From NCBI RefSeq assembly GCF_037975245.1, contig NC_092579.1, positions 24,721,166-24,785,165 on the forward strand: DNA of 64,000 nt, written 5' to 3'. The stretch is from Apostichopus japonicus (Eukaryota; Echinodermata; Holothuroidea; Aspidochirotida; Stichopodidae). Shown piece after piece: positions 38,701 to 53,180 of the stretch. Numbering within the stretch: the first letter of the stretch is position 1; every line of letters starts with the position of its first letter. Made by a program: the position numbers and the translations under genes. The notes below the pieces were generated by a model that was not told the DNA's origin, did no database searches, and saw only the letters and a program-made list of their open reading frames with translations.

Positions 38701-41194
38701 GAATGTGCGGTACCGATAAATAGAATGTGCAGTACCGTTCAAAAGAATGTGCGTTACCGATAAATCGAATGTGCGGTACATTTAAATAGAATGTGCGGTA
38801 CCGATAAATCGAATGTACGGTAGGGATCAATCGAATGTGCGTTACCAATTAATCGATTGTGCGGTACCGATCAAACGAATGTGCGTTACCAATTAATCGA
38901 TTGTGCGGTACCGGTACCGATAAATAGAATGTGCGTTGCCAATTAATCGAATATGCGGTACCGATTAATAGAATGTGCGGTACCAATTAATCGAATGTGA
39001 AGTACCGATCAATCGAATGTTCGGTACTGATAAATCGAATGTGCGGTACCAATTAATCGAATGTGCGGTACCGATCAATCGAATGTGCAGTACCGATCAA
39101 TCGAATGTTCGGTACCGATATATCGAATGTGCGTTACTGATTAATCGATTGATTAACCAATAAATAGATTGTGCTGTACCGATCAATCGATTGTGCGGTA
39201 CCGATCAAACGAATGTGCGGTACCGACAAATCGAATGTGCGTTACCAATTAATCGAATGTGCGGTACCGATCAATCGAATGTGCGTTACCAATTAATCGA
39301 TTGTGCTGTACCGATCAATCGATTGTGCGGTACCGATCAATCGAATGTGCGGTATCGATCAATCGAATGTGCGGTACCGATAAATAGAATATGCGTGCCA
39401 ATTAATAGAATATGCGGTAACGATAAATCGAATGTGCGTTACCAATTAATCGAATGTGCGGTACCGATCAATCGAATGTGCGTTACCAATTAATCGATTG
39501 TGCTGTACCGATCAATCGATTGTGCGGTACCGATCAATCGAATGTGCGGTATCGATCAATCGAATGTGCGGTACCGATAAATAGAATATGCGTGCCAATT
39601 AATAGAATATGCGGTAACGATAAATCGAATGTGCGTTGCCGATAAATCGAATGTGCAGTACCGATCAATCGAATGTGCGGGACTGATAAATCGAATGTGC
39701 GTTGCTGATAAATCGAATGTGCGTTATAGATCAATCGAATGTGCGGTACCGATAAATAGAATGTGCGGTACCGATCAAAAGAATGTGCGGTACCGATAAA
39801 TCGAATGTGTGTTACCGATCAATCGAATGTGCGGTTCCGATAAGTCGAATGTGCGGTACATTAAAATCGAATGTGCGGTACATTTAAATAGAATGTGCGG
39901 TAGCGATCAATCGAATGTGCGGTAGCGATCAATCGAAAATGCGGTACCGATCAATCGAAAGTGCGGTAGAGATCAATCGAATGTGCGTTGCCGATCAATC
40001 GAATGTGCGGTACCGATAAAACGAATGTGCGTTACCGATAAAACGAATGTGCGGTACCGATCAATCGAATGTGCGGTACCGATCAATCGAATGTGCGTTG
40101 CCGATAAATTGAATGTGCGGTACCGATCAATCGAATGTGCGTTACCAATAAAACGAATGTGCAGTACCGATCAATCGAATGTGCGTTACCAATAGATCGA
40201 ATGTGCGGTACCGATAAATCAAATGTGCAGTACCGATCAACCCAATGTGCGGTATCGATCAATCGAATGTGCGGTACCAATTAATCGATTGTGCTGTACC
40301 GGTCAATCGAATGTGCGATACCGATCAATCGAATGTGCGTTGCCGATAAATCGAAATTGCGGTACCGATTAATCGAATGTGCGGTACCTATCAATCGAAT
40401 GTTCGGTAACGATCAATGGAATGTGCGGTGTCGATTAATCGAATGTGACTTGGCGATAAATCGAATGTGCGGTACCGATCAATCGAATGTGCGTTAGCGA
40501 TCAATCGAATGTGCGGTACCGATAAATCGATTGTGCGTTGCCGATCAATCGAATGTCCGGTACCGATAAAACGAATGTGCGTTACCGATAAAACGAATGT
40601 GCAGTACCGATCAATCGAATGTTCGGTACCGATAAATCGAATGTGCGTTACCGATTAATCGATTGAGCGGTACCGATCAATCGATTGTGCGATATCGATC
40701 AATCGAATGTGCGGTACCGATCAAACGAATGTGCGGTACCGATAAATAGAATGTGCAGTACCGATCAATCGATTGTTCGGTACCGATCAATCGAATGTGC
40801 GGTACCGATCAATCGAATGTGGGCAACCGATCAATCAAATGTGCGGTACCGACAAATCGAATGTGCGTTGCCGATAAATTGAATGTGCGTTACCGATAAA
40901 ACGAATGTGCAGTACCGATCAATCGAATGTTCGGTACCGATAAATCGAATGTGCGTTACCAATTAATCGAATGTGCGGTATCGATAAATAGAATGTGCAG
41001 TACCGATCAATCGAATGTTCGGTACCGATAAATCAAATATGCGTTACCGATTAATCGATTGATTAACCGATAAATAGAATGTGCTGTACCGATCAATCGA
41101 TTGTGCGGTACCGATCAATGGAATGTGCGGTACCAATAAATCGAATGTGCGTTACCAATTAATCGAATGTGCGGTACCGATCAATCGAATGTGC
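35737..41194 (+). repeat. 22-bp satellite, mosaic of modules
   Basis: Segments of other higher-order families appear out of register. About 36950-37550 resembles 30250-30860, 37690-38000 resembles the start of units A/B, and 38390-38850 resembles 13740-14170. A local 197-bp tandem copy (9 monomers minus one base) lies at 39241 and 39438; each copy contains the short monomer TGCGTGCCAATTAATAG. This looks like an old junction zone. No gene is seen. Confidence 0.9.
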
Positions 41195-44100
41195 GGTAGA
41201 GATCAATCGAATGTGCGTTGCCGATCAATCGAATGTGCGGTACCGATAAAACAAATGTGCGTTACCGATAAAACGAATGTGCGTTACCGATCAATCGAAT
41301 GTGCGTTATCAATTAATCGATTGTGCAGTACCGATCAATTCATTGTGCGGTACCGATCAATCGAATGTGCGGTACCGATAAATAGAATGTGCGTTGCCAA
41401 TAAATCGAATATACGGTACCGATTAATCGAACGTGCGGTACCAATTAATCGAATGTGCGGTAACGATCAATGGAATGTGCGGTACCGATTAATCGAATGT
41501 GCGGTATCGATCAATCGAATGTGCGGTACCGATAAATAGAATGTGCGTTGCCGATAAATCGAATATGCGGTACCGATTAATCGAATGTGCGGTATCGATC
41601 AATCGGATGTTCGGTACCGATCAATCGAATGTGCGTTGCCGATTAATCGAATATGCGGTACCGATTAATCGAATGTGCCGTACCTATCAATGGAATGTGC
41701 GGTACCGATCAATGGAATGTACGTTGCCGATCAGTCGAATGTGCGGTTCCGATAAGTCAAATGTGCGGTACATTAAAATCGAATGTGCGGTACATTTAAA
41801 TAGAATGTTCGGTATATTTAAATAGAATATGCGGTACCGATCAATCGAATGTGCTGTACCGATCAATCGATTGTTCGGTACCGATCAATCGAATGTGGGG
41901 AACCGATCAATCTAATGTGCAGAATCCGATTAATCGAATGTGCGGTATTGATCAATCAAATGTGCGGTACCGATCAATCGAATGAGCGTTGCCGATAAAT
42001 TGAATGTGCGTTACCGATAAAACGAATGTGCAGTACCGATCAATCGAATGTTCGGTACCGATAAATCGAATGTGCGTTACCAATTAATCGAATGTGCGGT
42101 ACCGATAAATAGAATGTGCAGTACCGATCAATCGAATGTTCCGTACCGATAAATCAAATGTGCGTTACCGATTAATCGATTGATTAACCGATAAATAGAA
42201 TGTGCTGTACCGATCAATCGAATGTGCGGTACCAATAAATCGAATGTGCGTTACCAATTAATTGAATGTGCGGTACCGATCAATCGAATGTGCGTTACCA
42301 ATAAATCGATTGTGCGGTACCGATCAATCGATTGTGCGGTACCGATCAATCGAATGTGCGGTATCGATCAATCGAATGTGCGGTACCGATAAATAGAATG
42401 TGCGTTGGTGATTAATAGAATATGCGGTACCGATAAATCGAATGTGCGTTGCCGATAAATCGAATGTGCAGTACCGATCAATCGAATGTGCGGTAACTTA
42501 AAATCGAATGTGCGTTGCTGATAAATCGAATGTGCGTTACCAATTAATCGAATGTGCGGTACCGATAAATAGAATGTGCAGTACCGATCAAAAGAATGTT
42601 CGGTACCGATAAATCAAATGTGCGTTACCGATTAATCGATTGATTAACCGATAAATACAATGTGCTGTACCGATCAATCGAATGTGCGGTAGCAATAAAT
42701 CGAATGTGCGTTACCGATTAATTGAATATGCGGTACCGATTAATCGAATATGCGTTACCGATAAAACGAATGTGCAGTACCGATCAATCGAATGTTCGGT
42801 ACCGATAAATCGAATGTGCGTTACCAATTAATCGATTGAGCGGTACCGATCAATCGATTGTGCGATACCGATCAATCGAATATGCGTTACCGATCAATCG
42901 AATGTGCGGTACCGATAATTAGAATGTGCTGTTCCGATCAATCGATTGTTCGGTACCGATCAATCGAATGTGCGGTACCGATAAATAGAATGTGCGTTGC
43001 CGATAAATCGAATATGCGGTACCTATTAATCGAATATGCGGTACCGATCAATCGAATGTGCAGTACCGATCAACCCAATGTGCGGTATCGATCAATCGAA
43101 TGTTCGGTACCAATTAATCGATTGTGCTGTACCGATCAATCGATTGTTCGGTACCGATAAATAGAATGTGCGTTGCCGATAAATCGAATATGCGGTACCG
43201 ATTAATCGAATGTGCCGTACCTATCAATGGAATGTGCGGTACCGATCAATGGAATGTACGTTGCCGATCAGTCGAATGTGCGGTTCCGATAAGTCGAATG
43301 TGCGGTACATTAAAATCGAATGTGCGGTACATTTAAATAGAATGTGCGGTACATTTAAATAGAATATGCGGTACCGATCAATCGAATGTGCTGTACCGAT
43401 CAATCGATTGTTCGGTACCGATCAATCAAATGTGCGGTACCGATCAATCGAATGTTGGGAACCGATCAATCTAATGTGCAGAATCCGATTAATCGAATGT
43501 GCGGTATTGATCAATCAAATGTGCGGTACCGATCAATCGAATGTGCGTTGCCGATAAATTGAATGTGCGTTACCGATAAAACGAATGTGCAGTAGCGATC
43601 AATCGAATGTTCGGTACCGTTAAATCGAATGTGCGTTACCAATTAATCGAATGTGCGGTACCGATCAATCGAATGTGCGTTACCAATTAATCGATTGTGC
43701 GGTACCGATCAATCGAATGTGCGTTACCAATTAATCGATTGTGCGGTACGGGTACCGATAAATAGAATGTGCGTTGCCAATAAATCGAATATGCGGTACC
43801 TATTAATCGAATGTGCGGTACCAATTAATCGAATGTGCGGTACCGATCAATCGAATGTTGGGAACCGATCAATCTAATGTGCAGAATCCGATTAATCGAA
43901 TGTGCGGTATTGATCAATCAAATGTGCGGTACCGATAAATTGAATGTGCGTTACCGATAAAACGAATGTGCAGTACCGATCAATCGAATGTTCGGTACCG
44001 TTAAATCGAATGTGCGTTACCAATTAATCGAATGTGCGGTACCGATAAATAGAATGTGCAGTACCGATCAATCGAATGTTCGGTACCGATAAATCAAATG

Positions 44101-46719
44101 TGCGTTACCGATTAATCGATTGATTAACCGATAAATAGAATGTGCTGTACCGATAAAACGAATGTGCAGTACCGATCAATCGAATGTTCGGTACCGTTAA
44201 ATCGAATGTGCGTTACCAATTAATCGAATGTGCGGTACCGATAAATAGAATGTGCGATACCGATCAATCGAATGTGCGGTACCAATAAATCGAATGTGCG
44301 TTACCAATTAATTGAATGTGCGGTACCGATCAATCGAATGTGCGTTACCAATTAATCGATTGTGCGGTACCGATCAAATCGATTGTGCGGTACCGATCAA
44401 TCGAATGTGCGGTATCGATCAATCGAATGTGCGGTACCGATAAATAGAATGTGCGTTGGCGATTAATAGAATATCCGGTGCCGATAAATCAAATGTGCGT
44501 TACCGATAAATCGAATGTGCAGTACCGATAAGTCGAATGTGCGGTAACTTAAAATCGAATGTGCGTTGCTGATAAATCGAATGTGCGTTATAGATCAATC
44601 GAATGTGCAGTACCGATAAATAGAATGTGCGGTACCGATCAAAAGAATGTGGGTTACCGATAAATCGAATGTGTGTTACCGGTCAATCGAATGTGCGGTT
44701 CCGATAAGTCGAATGTGCGGTACATTAAAATCGAATGTTCCGTACATTTAAATAGAATGTGCGGTAGCGATAAATCTAATGTGCGGTAGCGATCAATCGG
44801 AGATGCGGTACCGATCAATCGAAAGTGCGGTAGAGATCAATCGAATGTGCGTTGCAGATCAATCGAATGTGCGGTACCGATAAAACGAATGTGCGGTACC
44901 GATCAATCGAATGTGCGGTAATGATAAATCGGATGTGCGTTGCCGATAAATCGAATATGCCTTACCGATCAATCGAATGTGCAGTACCGATCAATCCAAT
45001 GTGCGTTGCCGATAAATCGAATGTGCGGTACCGATATATCAAATATGCGGTGTCTATCAATCGAATGTGCGGTTCCGATAAATAGAATGTGCGTTACATT
45101 TAAATAAAATGTGTGGTACCGATAAATCGAATGTGCGGTACCGATAAATCGAATGTGCGGAACCGATCAATCGATTGTGCGGTGCCTATCAATCGAATGT
45201 GCGGTGACGATCAATCAACTATGCGGTACCGATAAATCAAATGTGCGGTATCGATCAATCGAATATGCGGTACAGATGAATCAAATATGCGGTACCGATG
45301 AATCGAATGTGCGTTGCCGATCAATCGAATATGCGGTACCGATAAATCGAATGTGCGGTACCGATATTTCAAATATGCTGTGTCTATCAATCGAATGTGC
45401 GGTACCGATGAATCGAATGTCCGGTACCGATCAATCGAATGTGCGGAACCGATCAATCGATTGTGCGGTGCCGATCAATGGAATGTGCGGTGACGATCTT
45501 TCGAATATGCGGTACCGATCAATCGAATGTGCGTTGCTGATAAATCGAATGTGCGTTATAGATCAATCGAATGTGCGGTACCGATAAATAGAATGTGCGG
45601 TACCGATCAAAAGAATGTGCGTTACCGATCAATCGAATGTGTGTTACCGATCAATCGAATGTGCGGTTCCGATAAGTCGAATGTGCGGTACATTAAAATC
45701 GAATGTGCGGTACATTTAAATAGAATGTGCGGTAGCGATCAATCGAATGTACGGTAGCGATCAATCGAAAATGCGGTACCGATCAATCGAAAGTGCGGTA
45801 GAGATCAATCGAATGTGCGTTGCCGATCAATCGAATGTGCGGTACCGATAAAACGAATGTGCGATACCGATAAAACGAATGTGCGGTACCGATCAATCGA
45901 ATGTGCGTTGCCGATCAATCGAATGTGCGGTAATGATAAATCGGATGTGCGTTGCCGATAAATCGAATATGCCTTACCGATCAATCGAATGTGCAGTACC
46001 GATCAATCCAATGTGCGTTGCCGATAAATCGAATGTGCGGTACCGATATATCAAATATGCCGTGTCTATCAATCGAATGTGCGGTTCCGATAAATAGAAT
46101 GTGCGTTACATTTAATTAAAATGTGTGGTACCGATAAATCGAATGTGCGGTACCGATAAATCGAATGTGCGGAACCGATCAATCGATTGTGCGGTGCCTA
46201 TCAATCGAATGTTCGGTGACGATCAATCAACTATGCGGTACCGATAAATCAAATGTGCGGTATCGATCAATCGAATATGCGGTACAGATGAATCAAATAT
46301 GCGGTACCGATGAATCGAATGTGCGTTGCCGATCAATCGAATATGCGGTACCGATAAATCGAATGTGCGGTACCGATATTTCAAATATGCTGTGTCTATC
46401 AATCGAATGTGCGGTACCGATGAATCGAATGTCCGGTACCGATCAATCGAATGTGCGGAACCGATCAATCGATTGTGCGGTGCCGATCAATGGAATGTGC
46501 GGTGACGATCTTTCGAATATGCGGTACCGATCAATCGAATGTGCGTTGCTGATAAATCGAATGTGCGTTATAGATCAATCGAATGTGCGGTACCGATAAA
46601 TAGAATGTGCGGTACCGATCAAAAGAATGTGCGTTACCGATCAATCGAATGTGTGTTACCGATCAATCGAATGTGCGGTTCCGATAAGTCGAATGTGCGG
46701 TACATTAAAATCGAATGTG
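41195..46719 (+). repeat. 5.5-kb higher-order unit, copy 1
   Basis: Starts at GGTAGAGATCAATCG (41195) and matches copy 2 at shifts of 5,526, 5,548 and 5,570 bp in successive parts. These shifts differ by exactly one 22-bp monomer. It contains an inner tandem duplication of 1,012 bp (46 monomers; 45153 versus 46165). Its signature variants are TACATTAAAATCG paired with TACATTTAAATAG, and GATTGATTAACCGATAAATAG. Confidence 0.92.
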
Positions 46720-49700
46720 CGGTAGAGATCAATCGAATGTGCGTTGCCGATCAATCGAATGTGCGGTACCGATAAAACAAATGTGCGTTACCGATAAAAC
46801 GAATGTGCGTTACCGATCAATCGAATGTGCGTTATCAATTAATCGATTGTGCAGTACCGATCAATCCATTGTGCGGTACCGATCAATCGAATGTGCGGTA
46901 CCGATAAATAGAATGTGCGTTGCCAATAAATCGAATATACGGTACCGATTAATCGAACGTGCGGTACCAATTAATCGAATGTGCGGTAACGATCAATGGA
47001 ATGTGCGGTACCGATTAATCGAATGTGCGGTATCGATCAATCGAATGTGCGGTACCGATAAATAGAATGTGCGTTGCCGATAAATCGAATATGCGGTACC
47101 GATTAATCGAATGTGCGGTATCGATCAATCGGATGTTCGGTACCAATTAATCGATTGTGCTGTACCGATCAATCGATTGTTCGGTACCGATCAATCGAAT
47201 GTGCGGTACCGATCAATCGAATGTGCGTTGCCGATTAATCGAATATGCGGTACCGATTAATCGAATGTGCCGTACCTATCAATGGAATGTGCGGTACCGA
47301 TCAATGGAATGTACGTTGCCGATCAGTCGAATGTGCGGTTCCGATAAGTCAAATGTGCGGTACATTAAAATCGAATGTGCGGTACATTTAAATAGAATGT
47401 TCGGTATATTTAAATAGAATATGCGGTACCGATCAATCGAATGTGCTGTACCGATCAATCGATTGTTCGGTACCGATCAATCGAATGTGGGGAACCGATC
47501 AATCTAATGTGCAGAATCCGATTAATCGAATGTGCGGTATTGATCAATCAAATGTGCGGTACCGATCAATCGAATGAGCGTTGCCGATAAATTGAATGTG
47601 CGTTACCGATAAAACGAATGTGCAGTACCGATCAATCGAATGTTCGGTACCGATAAATCGAATGTGCGTTACCAATTAATCGAATGTGCGGTACCGATAA
47701 ATAGAATGTGCAGTACCGATCAATCGAATGTTCCCTACCGATAAATCAAATGTGCGTTACCGATTAATCGATTGATTAACCGATAAATAGAATGTGCTGT
47801 ACCGATCAATCGAATGTGCGGTACCAATAAATCGAATGTGCGTTACCAATTAATTGAATGTGCGGTACCGATCAATCGAATGTGCGTTACCAATTAATCG
47901 ATTGTGCGGTACCGATCAATCGATTGTGCGGTACCGATCAATCGAATGTGCGGTATCGATCAATCGAATGTGCGGTACCGATAAATAGAATGTGCGTTGG
48001 TGATTAATAGAATATGCGGTACCGATCAATCGAATGTGCGGTAACTTAAAATCGAATGTGCGTTGCTGATAAATCGAATGTGCGTTACCAATTAATCGAA
48101 TGTGCGGTACCGATAAATAGAATGTGCAGTACCGATCAAAAGAATGTTCGGTACCGATAAATCAAATGTGCGTTACCGATTAATCGATTGATTAACCGAT
48201 AAATACAATGTGCTGTACCGATCAATCGAATGTGCGGTAGCAATAAATCGAATGTGCGTTACCGATTAATTGAATATGCGGTACCGATTAATCGAATATG
48301 CGTTACCGATAAAACGAATGTGCAGTACCGATCAATCGAATGTTCGGTACCGATAAATCGAATGTGCGTTACCAATTAATCGATTGAGCGGTACCGATCA
48401 ATCGATTGTGCGATACCGATCAATCGAATATGCGTTACCGATCAATCGAATGTGCGGTACCGATAATTAGAATGTGCTGTTCCGATCAATCGATTGTTCG
48501 GTACCGATCAATCGAATGTGCGGTACCGATAAATAGAATGTGCGTTGCCGATAAATCGAATATGCGGTACCTATTAATCGAATATGCGGTACCGATCAAT
48601 CGAATGTGCAGTACCGATCAACCCAATGTGCGGTATCGATCAATCGAATGTTCGGTACCAATTAATCGATTGTGCTGTACCGATCAATCGATTGTTCGGT
48701 ACCGATAAATAGAATGTGCGTTGCCGATAAATCGAATATGCGGTACCGATTAATCGAATGTGCCGTACCTATCAATGGAATGTGCGGTACCGATCAATGG
48801 AATGTACGTTGCCGATCAGTCGAATGTGCGGTTCCGATAAGTCGAATGTGCGGTACATTAAAATCGAATGTGCGGTACATTTAAATAGAATGTGCGGTAC
48901 ATTTAAATAGAATATGCGGTACCGATCAATCGAATGTGCTGTACCGATCAATCGATTGTTCGGTACCGATCAATCAAATGTGCGGTACCGATCAATCGAA
49001 TGTTGGGAACCGATCAATCTAATGTGCAGAATCCGATTAATCGAATGTGCGGTATTGATCAATCAAATGTGCGGTACCGATCAATCGAATGTGCGTTGCC
49101 GATAAATTGAATGTGCGTTACCGATAAAACGAATGTGCAGTACCGATCAATCGAATGTTCGGTACCGTTAAATCGAATGTGCGTTACCAATTAATCGAAT
49201 GTGCGGTACCGATCAATCGAATGTGCGTTACCAATTAATCGATTGTGCGGTACCGATCAATCGAATGTGCGTTACCAATTAATCGATTGTGCGGTACGGG
49301 TACCGATAAATAGAATGTGCGTTGCCAATAAATCGAATATGCGGTACCGATTAATCGAATGTGCGGTACCAATTAATCGAATGTGCGGTACCGATCAATC
49401 GAATGTTGGGAACCGATCAATCTAATGTGCAGAATCCGATTAATCGAATGTGCGGTATTGATCAATCAAATGTGCGGTACCGATCAATCGAATGTGCGTT
49501 GCCGATAAATTGAATGTGCGTTACCGATAAAACGAATGTGCAGTACCGATCAATCGAATGTTCGGTACCGTTAAATCGAATGTGCGTTACCAATTAATCG
49601 AATGTGCGGTACCGATAAATAGAATGTGCAGTACCGATCAATCGAATGTTCGGTACCGATAAATCAAATGTGCGTTACCGATTAATCGATTGATTAACCG

Positions 49701-52245
49701 ATAAATAGAATGTGCTGCACCGATAAAACGAATGTGCAGTACCGATCAATCGAATGTTCGGTACCGTTAAATCGAATGTGCGTTACCAATTAATCGAATG
49801 TGCGGTACCGATAAATAGAATGTGCGATACCGATCAATCGAATGTGCGGTACCAATAAATCGAATGTGCGTTACCAATTAATTGAATGTGCGGTACCGAT
49901 CAATCGAATGTGCGTTACCAATTAATCGATTGTGCGGTACCGATCAAATCGATTGTGCGGTACCGATCAATCGAATGTGCGGTATCGATCAATCGAATGT
50001 GCGGTACCGATAAATAGAATGTGCGTTGGCGATTAATAGAATATCCGGTGCCGATAAATCGAATGTGCGTTACCGATAAATCGAATGTGCAGTACCGATA
50101 AGTCGAATGTGCGGTAACTTAAAATCGAATGTGCGTTGCTGATAAATCGAATGTGCGTTATAGATCAATCGAATGTGCAGTACCGATAAATAGAATGTGC
50201 GGTACCGATCAAAAGAATGTGGGTTACCGATAAATCGAATGTGTGTTACCGGTCAATCGAATGTGCGGTTCCGATAAGTCGAATGTGCGGTACATTAAAA
50301 TCGAATGTTCCGTACATTTAAATAGAATGTGCGGTAGCGATAAATCTAATGTGCGGTAGCGATCAATCGGAGATGCGGTACCGATCAATCGAAAGTGCGG
50401 TAGAGATCAATCGAATGTGCGTTGCAGATCAATCGAATGTGCGGTACCGATAAAACGAATGTGCGGTACCGATCAATCGAATGTGCGGTAATGATAAATC
50501 GGATGTGCGTTGCCGATAAATCGAATATGCCTTACCGATCAATCGAATGTGCAGTACCGATCAATCCAATGTGCGTTGCCGATAAATCGAATGTGCGGTA
50601 CCGATATATCAAATATGCGGTGTCTATCAATCGAATGTGCGGTTCCGATAAATAGAATGTGCGTTACATTTAAATAAAATGTGTGGTACCGATAAATCGA
50701 ATGTGCGGTACCGATAAATCGAATGTGCGGAACCGATCAATCGATTGTGCGGTGCCTATCAATCGAATGTGCGGTGACGATCAATCAACTATGCGGTACC
50801 GATAAATCAAATGTGCGGTATCGATCAATCGAATATGCGGTACAGATGAATCAAATATGCGGTACCGATGAATCGAATGTGCGTTGCCGATCAATCGAAT
50901 ATGCGGTACCGATAAATCGAATGTGCGGTACCGATATTTCAAATATGCTGTGTCTATCAATCGAATGTGCGGTACCGATGAATCGAATGTCCGGTACCGA
51001 TCAATCGAATGTGCGGAACCGATCAATCGATTGTGCGGTGCCGATCAATGGAATGTGCGGTGACGATCTTTCGAATATGCGGTACCGATCAATCGAATGT
51101 GCGTTGCTGATAAATCGAATGTGCGTTATAGATCAATCGAATGTGCGGTACCGATAAATAGAATGTGCGGTACCGATCAAAAGAATGTGCGTTACCGATC
51201 AATCGAATGTGTGTTACCGATCAATCGAATGTGCGGTTCCGATAAGTCGAATGTGCGGTACATTAAAATCGAATGTGCGGTACATTTAAATAGAATGTGC
51301 GGTAGCGATCAATCGAATGTACGGTAGCGATCAATCGAAAATGCGGTACCGATCAATCGAAAGTGCGGTAGAGATCAATCGAATGTGCGTTGCCGATCAA
51401 TCGAATGTGCGGTACCGATAAAACGAATGTGCGATACCGATAAAACGAATGTGCGGTACCGATCAATCGAATGTGCGTTGCCGATCAATCGAATGTGCGG
51501 TAATGATAAATCGGATGTGCGTTGCCGATAAATCGAATATGCCTTACCGATCAATCGAATGTGCAGTACCGATCAATCCAATGTGCGTTGCCGATAAATC
51601 GAATGTGCGGTACCGATATATCAAATATGCCGTGTCTATCAATCGAATGTGCGGTTCCGATAAATCAAATGTGCGGTACCGATAAATCGAATGTGCGGAA
51701 CCGATCAATCGATTGTGCGGTGCCTATCAATCGAATGTTCGGTGACGATCAATCAACTATGCGGTACCGATAAATCAAATGTGCGGTATCGATCAATCGA
51801 ATATGCGGTACAGATGAATCAAATATGCGGTACCGATGAATCGAATGTGCGTTGCCGATCAATCGAATATGCGGTACCGATAAATCGAATGTGCGGTACC
51901 GATATTTCAAATATGCTGTGTCTATCAATCGAATGTGCGGTACCGATGAATCGAATGTCCGGTACCGATCAATCGAATGTGCGGAACCGATCAATCGATT
52001 GTGCGGTGCCGATCAATGGAATGTGCGGTGACGATCTTTCGAATATGCGGTACCGATCAATCGAATGTGCGTTGCTGATAAATCGAATGTGCGTTATAGA
52101 TCAATCGAATGTGCGGTACCGATAAATAGAATGTGCGGTACCGATCAAAAGAATGTGCGTTACCGATCAATCGAATGTGTGTTACCGATCAATCGAATGT
52201 GCGGTTCCGATAAGTCGAATGTGCGGTACATTAAAATCGAATGTG
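46720..52245 (+). repeat. 5.5-kb higher-order unit, copy 2
   Basis: Begins at GGTAGAGATC (46721) directly after copy 1. Homology ends near 52245, where GGTACATTTAAATAG replaces GGTAGAGATC. The inner duplication is 968 bp here (50723 versus 51691), two monomers shorter than in copy 1. The lost pair lies near 51650 and includes the TACATTTAATTAAAATG monomer. Point differences are few, for example ATCAATTCATTG versus ATCAATCCATTG near 41340/46866. Confidence 0.92.
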
Positions 52246-52824
52246 CGGTACATTTAAATAGAATGTGCGGTAGCGATCAATCGAATGTACGGTAGCGATC
52301 AATCGAAAATGCGGTACCGATCAATCGAAAGTGCGGTAGAGATCAATCGAATGTGCGTTGCCGATCAATCGAATGTGCGGTACCGATAAAACGAATGTGC
52401 GATACCGATAAAACGAATGTGCGGTACCGATCAATCGAATGTGCGTTGCCGATCAATCGAATGTGCGGTAATGATAAATCGGATGTGCGTTGCCGATAAA
52501 TCGAATATGCCTTACCGATCAATCGAATGTGCGGTACCGATCAATCGAATGTGCGTTGCCGATAAATTGAATGTGCGGTACCGATCAATCGAATGTGCGT
52601 TACCAATAAAACGAATGTGCGGTACCGATCAATCGAATGTTCGGTACCGATAAATCGAATGTGCGTTACCAATAGATCGAATGTGCGGTAGCGATAAATC
52701 GAATGTGCGTTGCCGATAAATCGAATATGCCTTACCGATCAATCGAATGTGCAGTACCGATCAATCCAATGTGCGTTGCCGATAAATCGAATGTTCGGTA
52801 CCGATGTATCAAATATGCGGTGTC
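52246..52824 (+). repeat. 22-bp satellite up to the transposon
   Basis: Continues past the 5.5-kb unit. About 52540-52680 resembles 40080-40210, and the last monomers (AAATATGCGGTGTC) match those at 45045-45057, 46055 and 51625. Those copies supply the empty-site comparison for the insertion at 52825. Confidence 0.92.
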
Positions 52825-52826
52825 TA
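52825..52826. other. Target-site duplication TA, left
   Basis: The TA precedes CACTCAAAAAAATG. The matching TA is at 55789-55790. The uninterrupted paralogues have a single TA at this place. Confidence 0.85.
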
Positions 52827-52850
52827 CACTCAAAAAAATGAAGTGTTGAA
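52827..52850 (+). repeat. Left terminal inverted repeat
   Basis: Starts CACTCAAAAAAATGAAG and ends GTGTTGAA. It pairs with 55765-55788 in inverse orientation with two mismatches (T/G at position 4 and A/G at position 15). Confidence 0.9.
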
Positions 52851-53180
52851 AAGTAATCGATAAGTGTTATATCAAACACTTCAGCCTAGCTCGTACAGGG
52901 ACAACACCCTCCTTGCTAATTTTACACTTTCCGAGTGTTGAAAATCTAACACCTCGCTGGTGTTGAATTTATCAACACTTGCAGGTGTCATTGTCACACC
53001 CAGTCCCCTAAATTTAGCTCTTCAAAGGTGTTTATTACTCAGTTGATGGGAGAGCTGTAGTAACACCACGTCTGGCTATTCTTACACTTTTTGCGTGTTG
53101 AATATAGCCAACACCTTACTGATGTTCAGTTGACAATTGCAGGTGAAATTGCAAACCCCAAATCCCATAAATATAACACT
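52851..53180. repeat. Left subterminal repeats of the transposon
   Basis: Short motifs AACACT/AACACC and their inverses GTGTTG/GGTGTT recur at least ten times at irregular spacing, including CTAACACC, GGTGTTGAATTTATC, ATCAACACTTGCAGGTGT and CCAACACC. Clustered short repeats inside both ends are typical transposase-binding arrays in CACTA-type elements. The binding role is inferred. No open frame of note is present. Confidence 0.6.
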
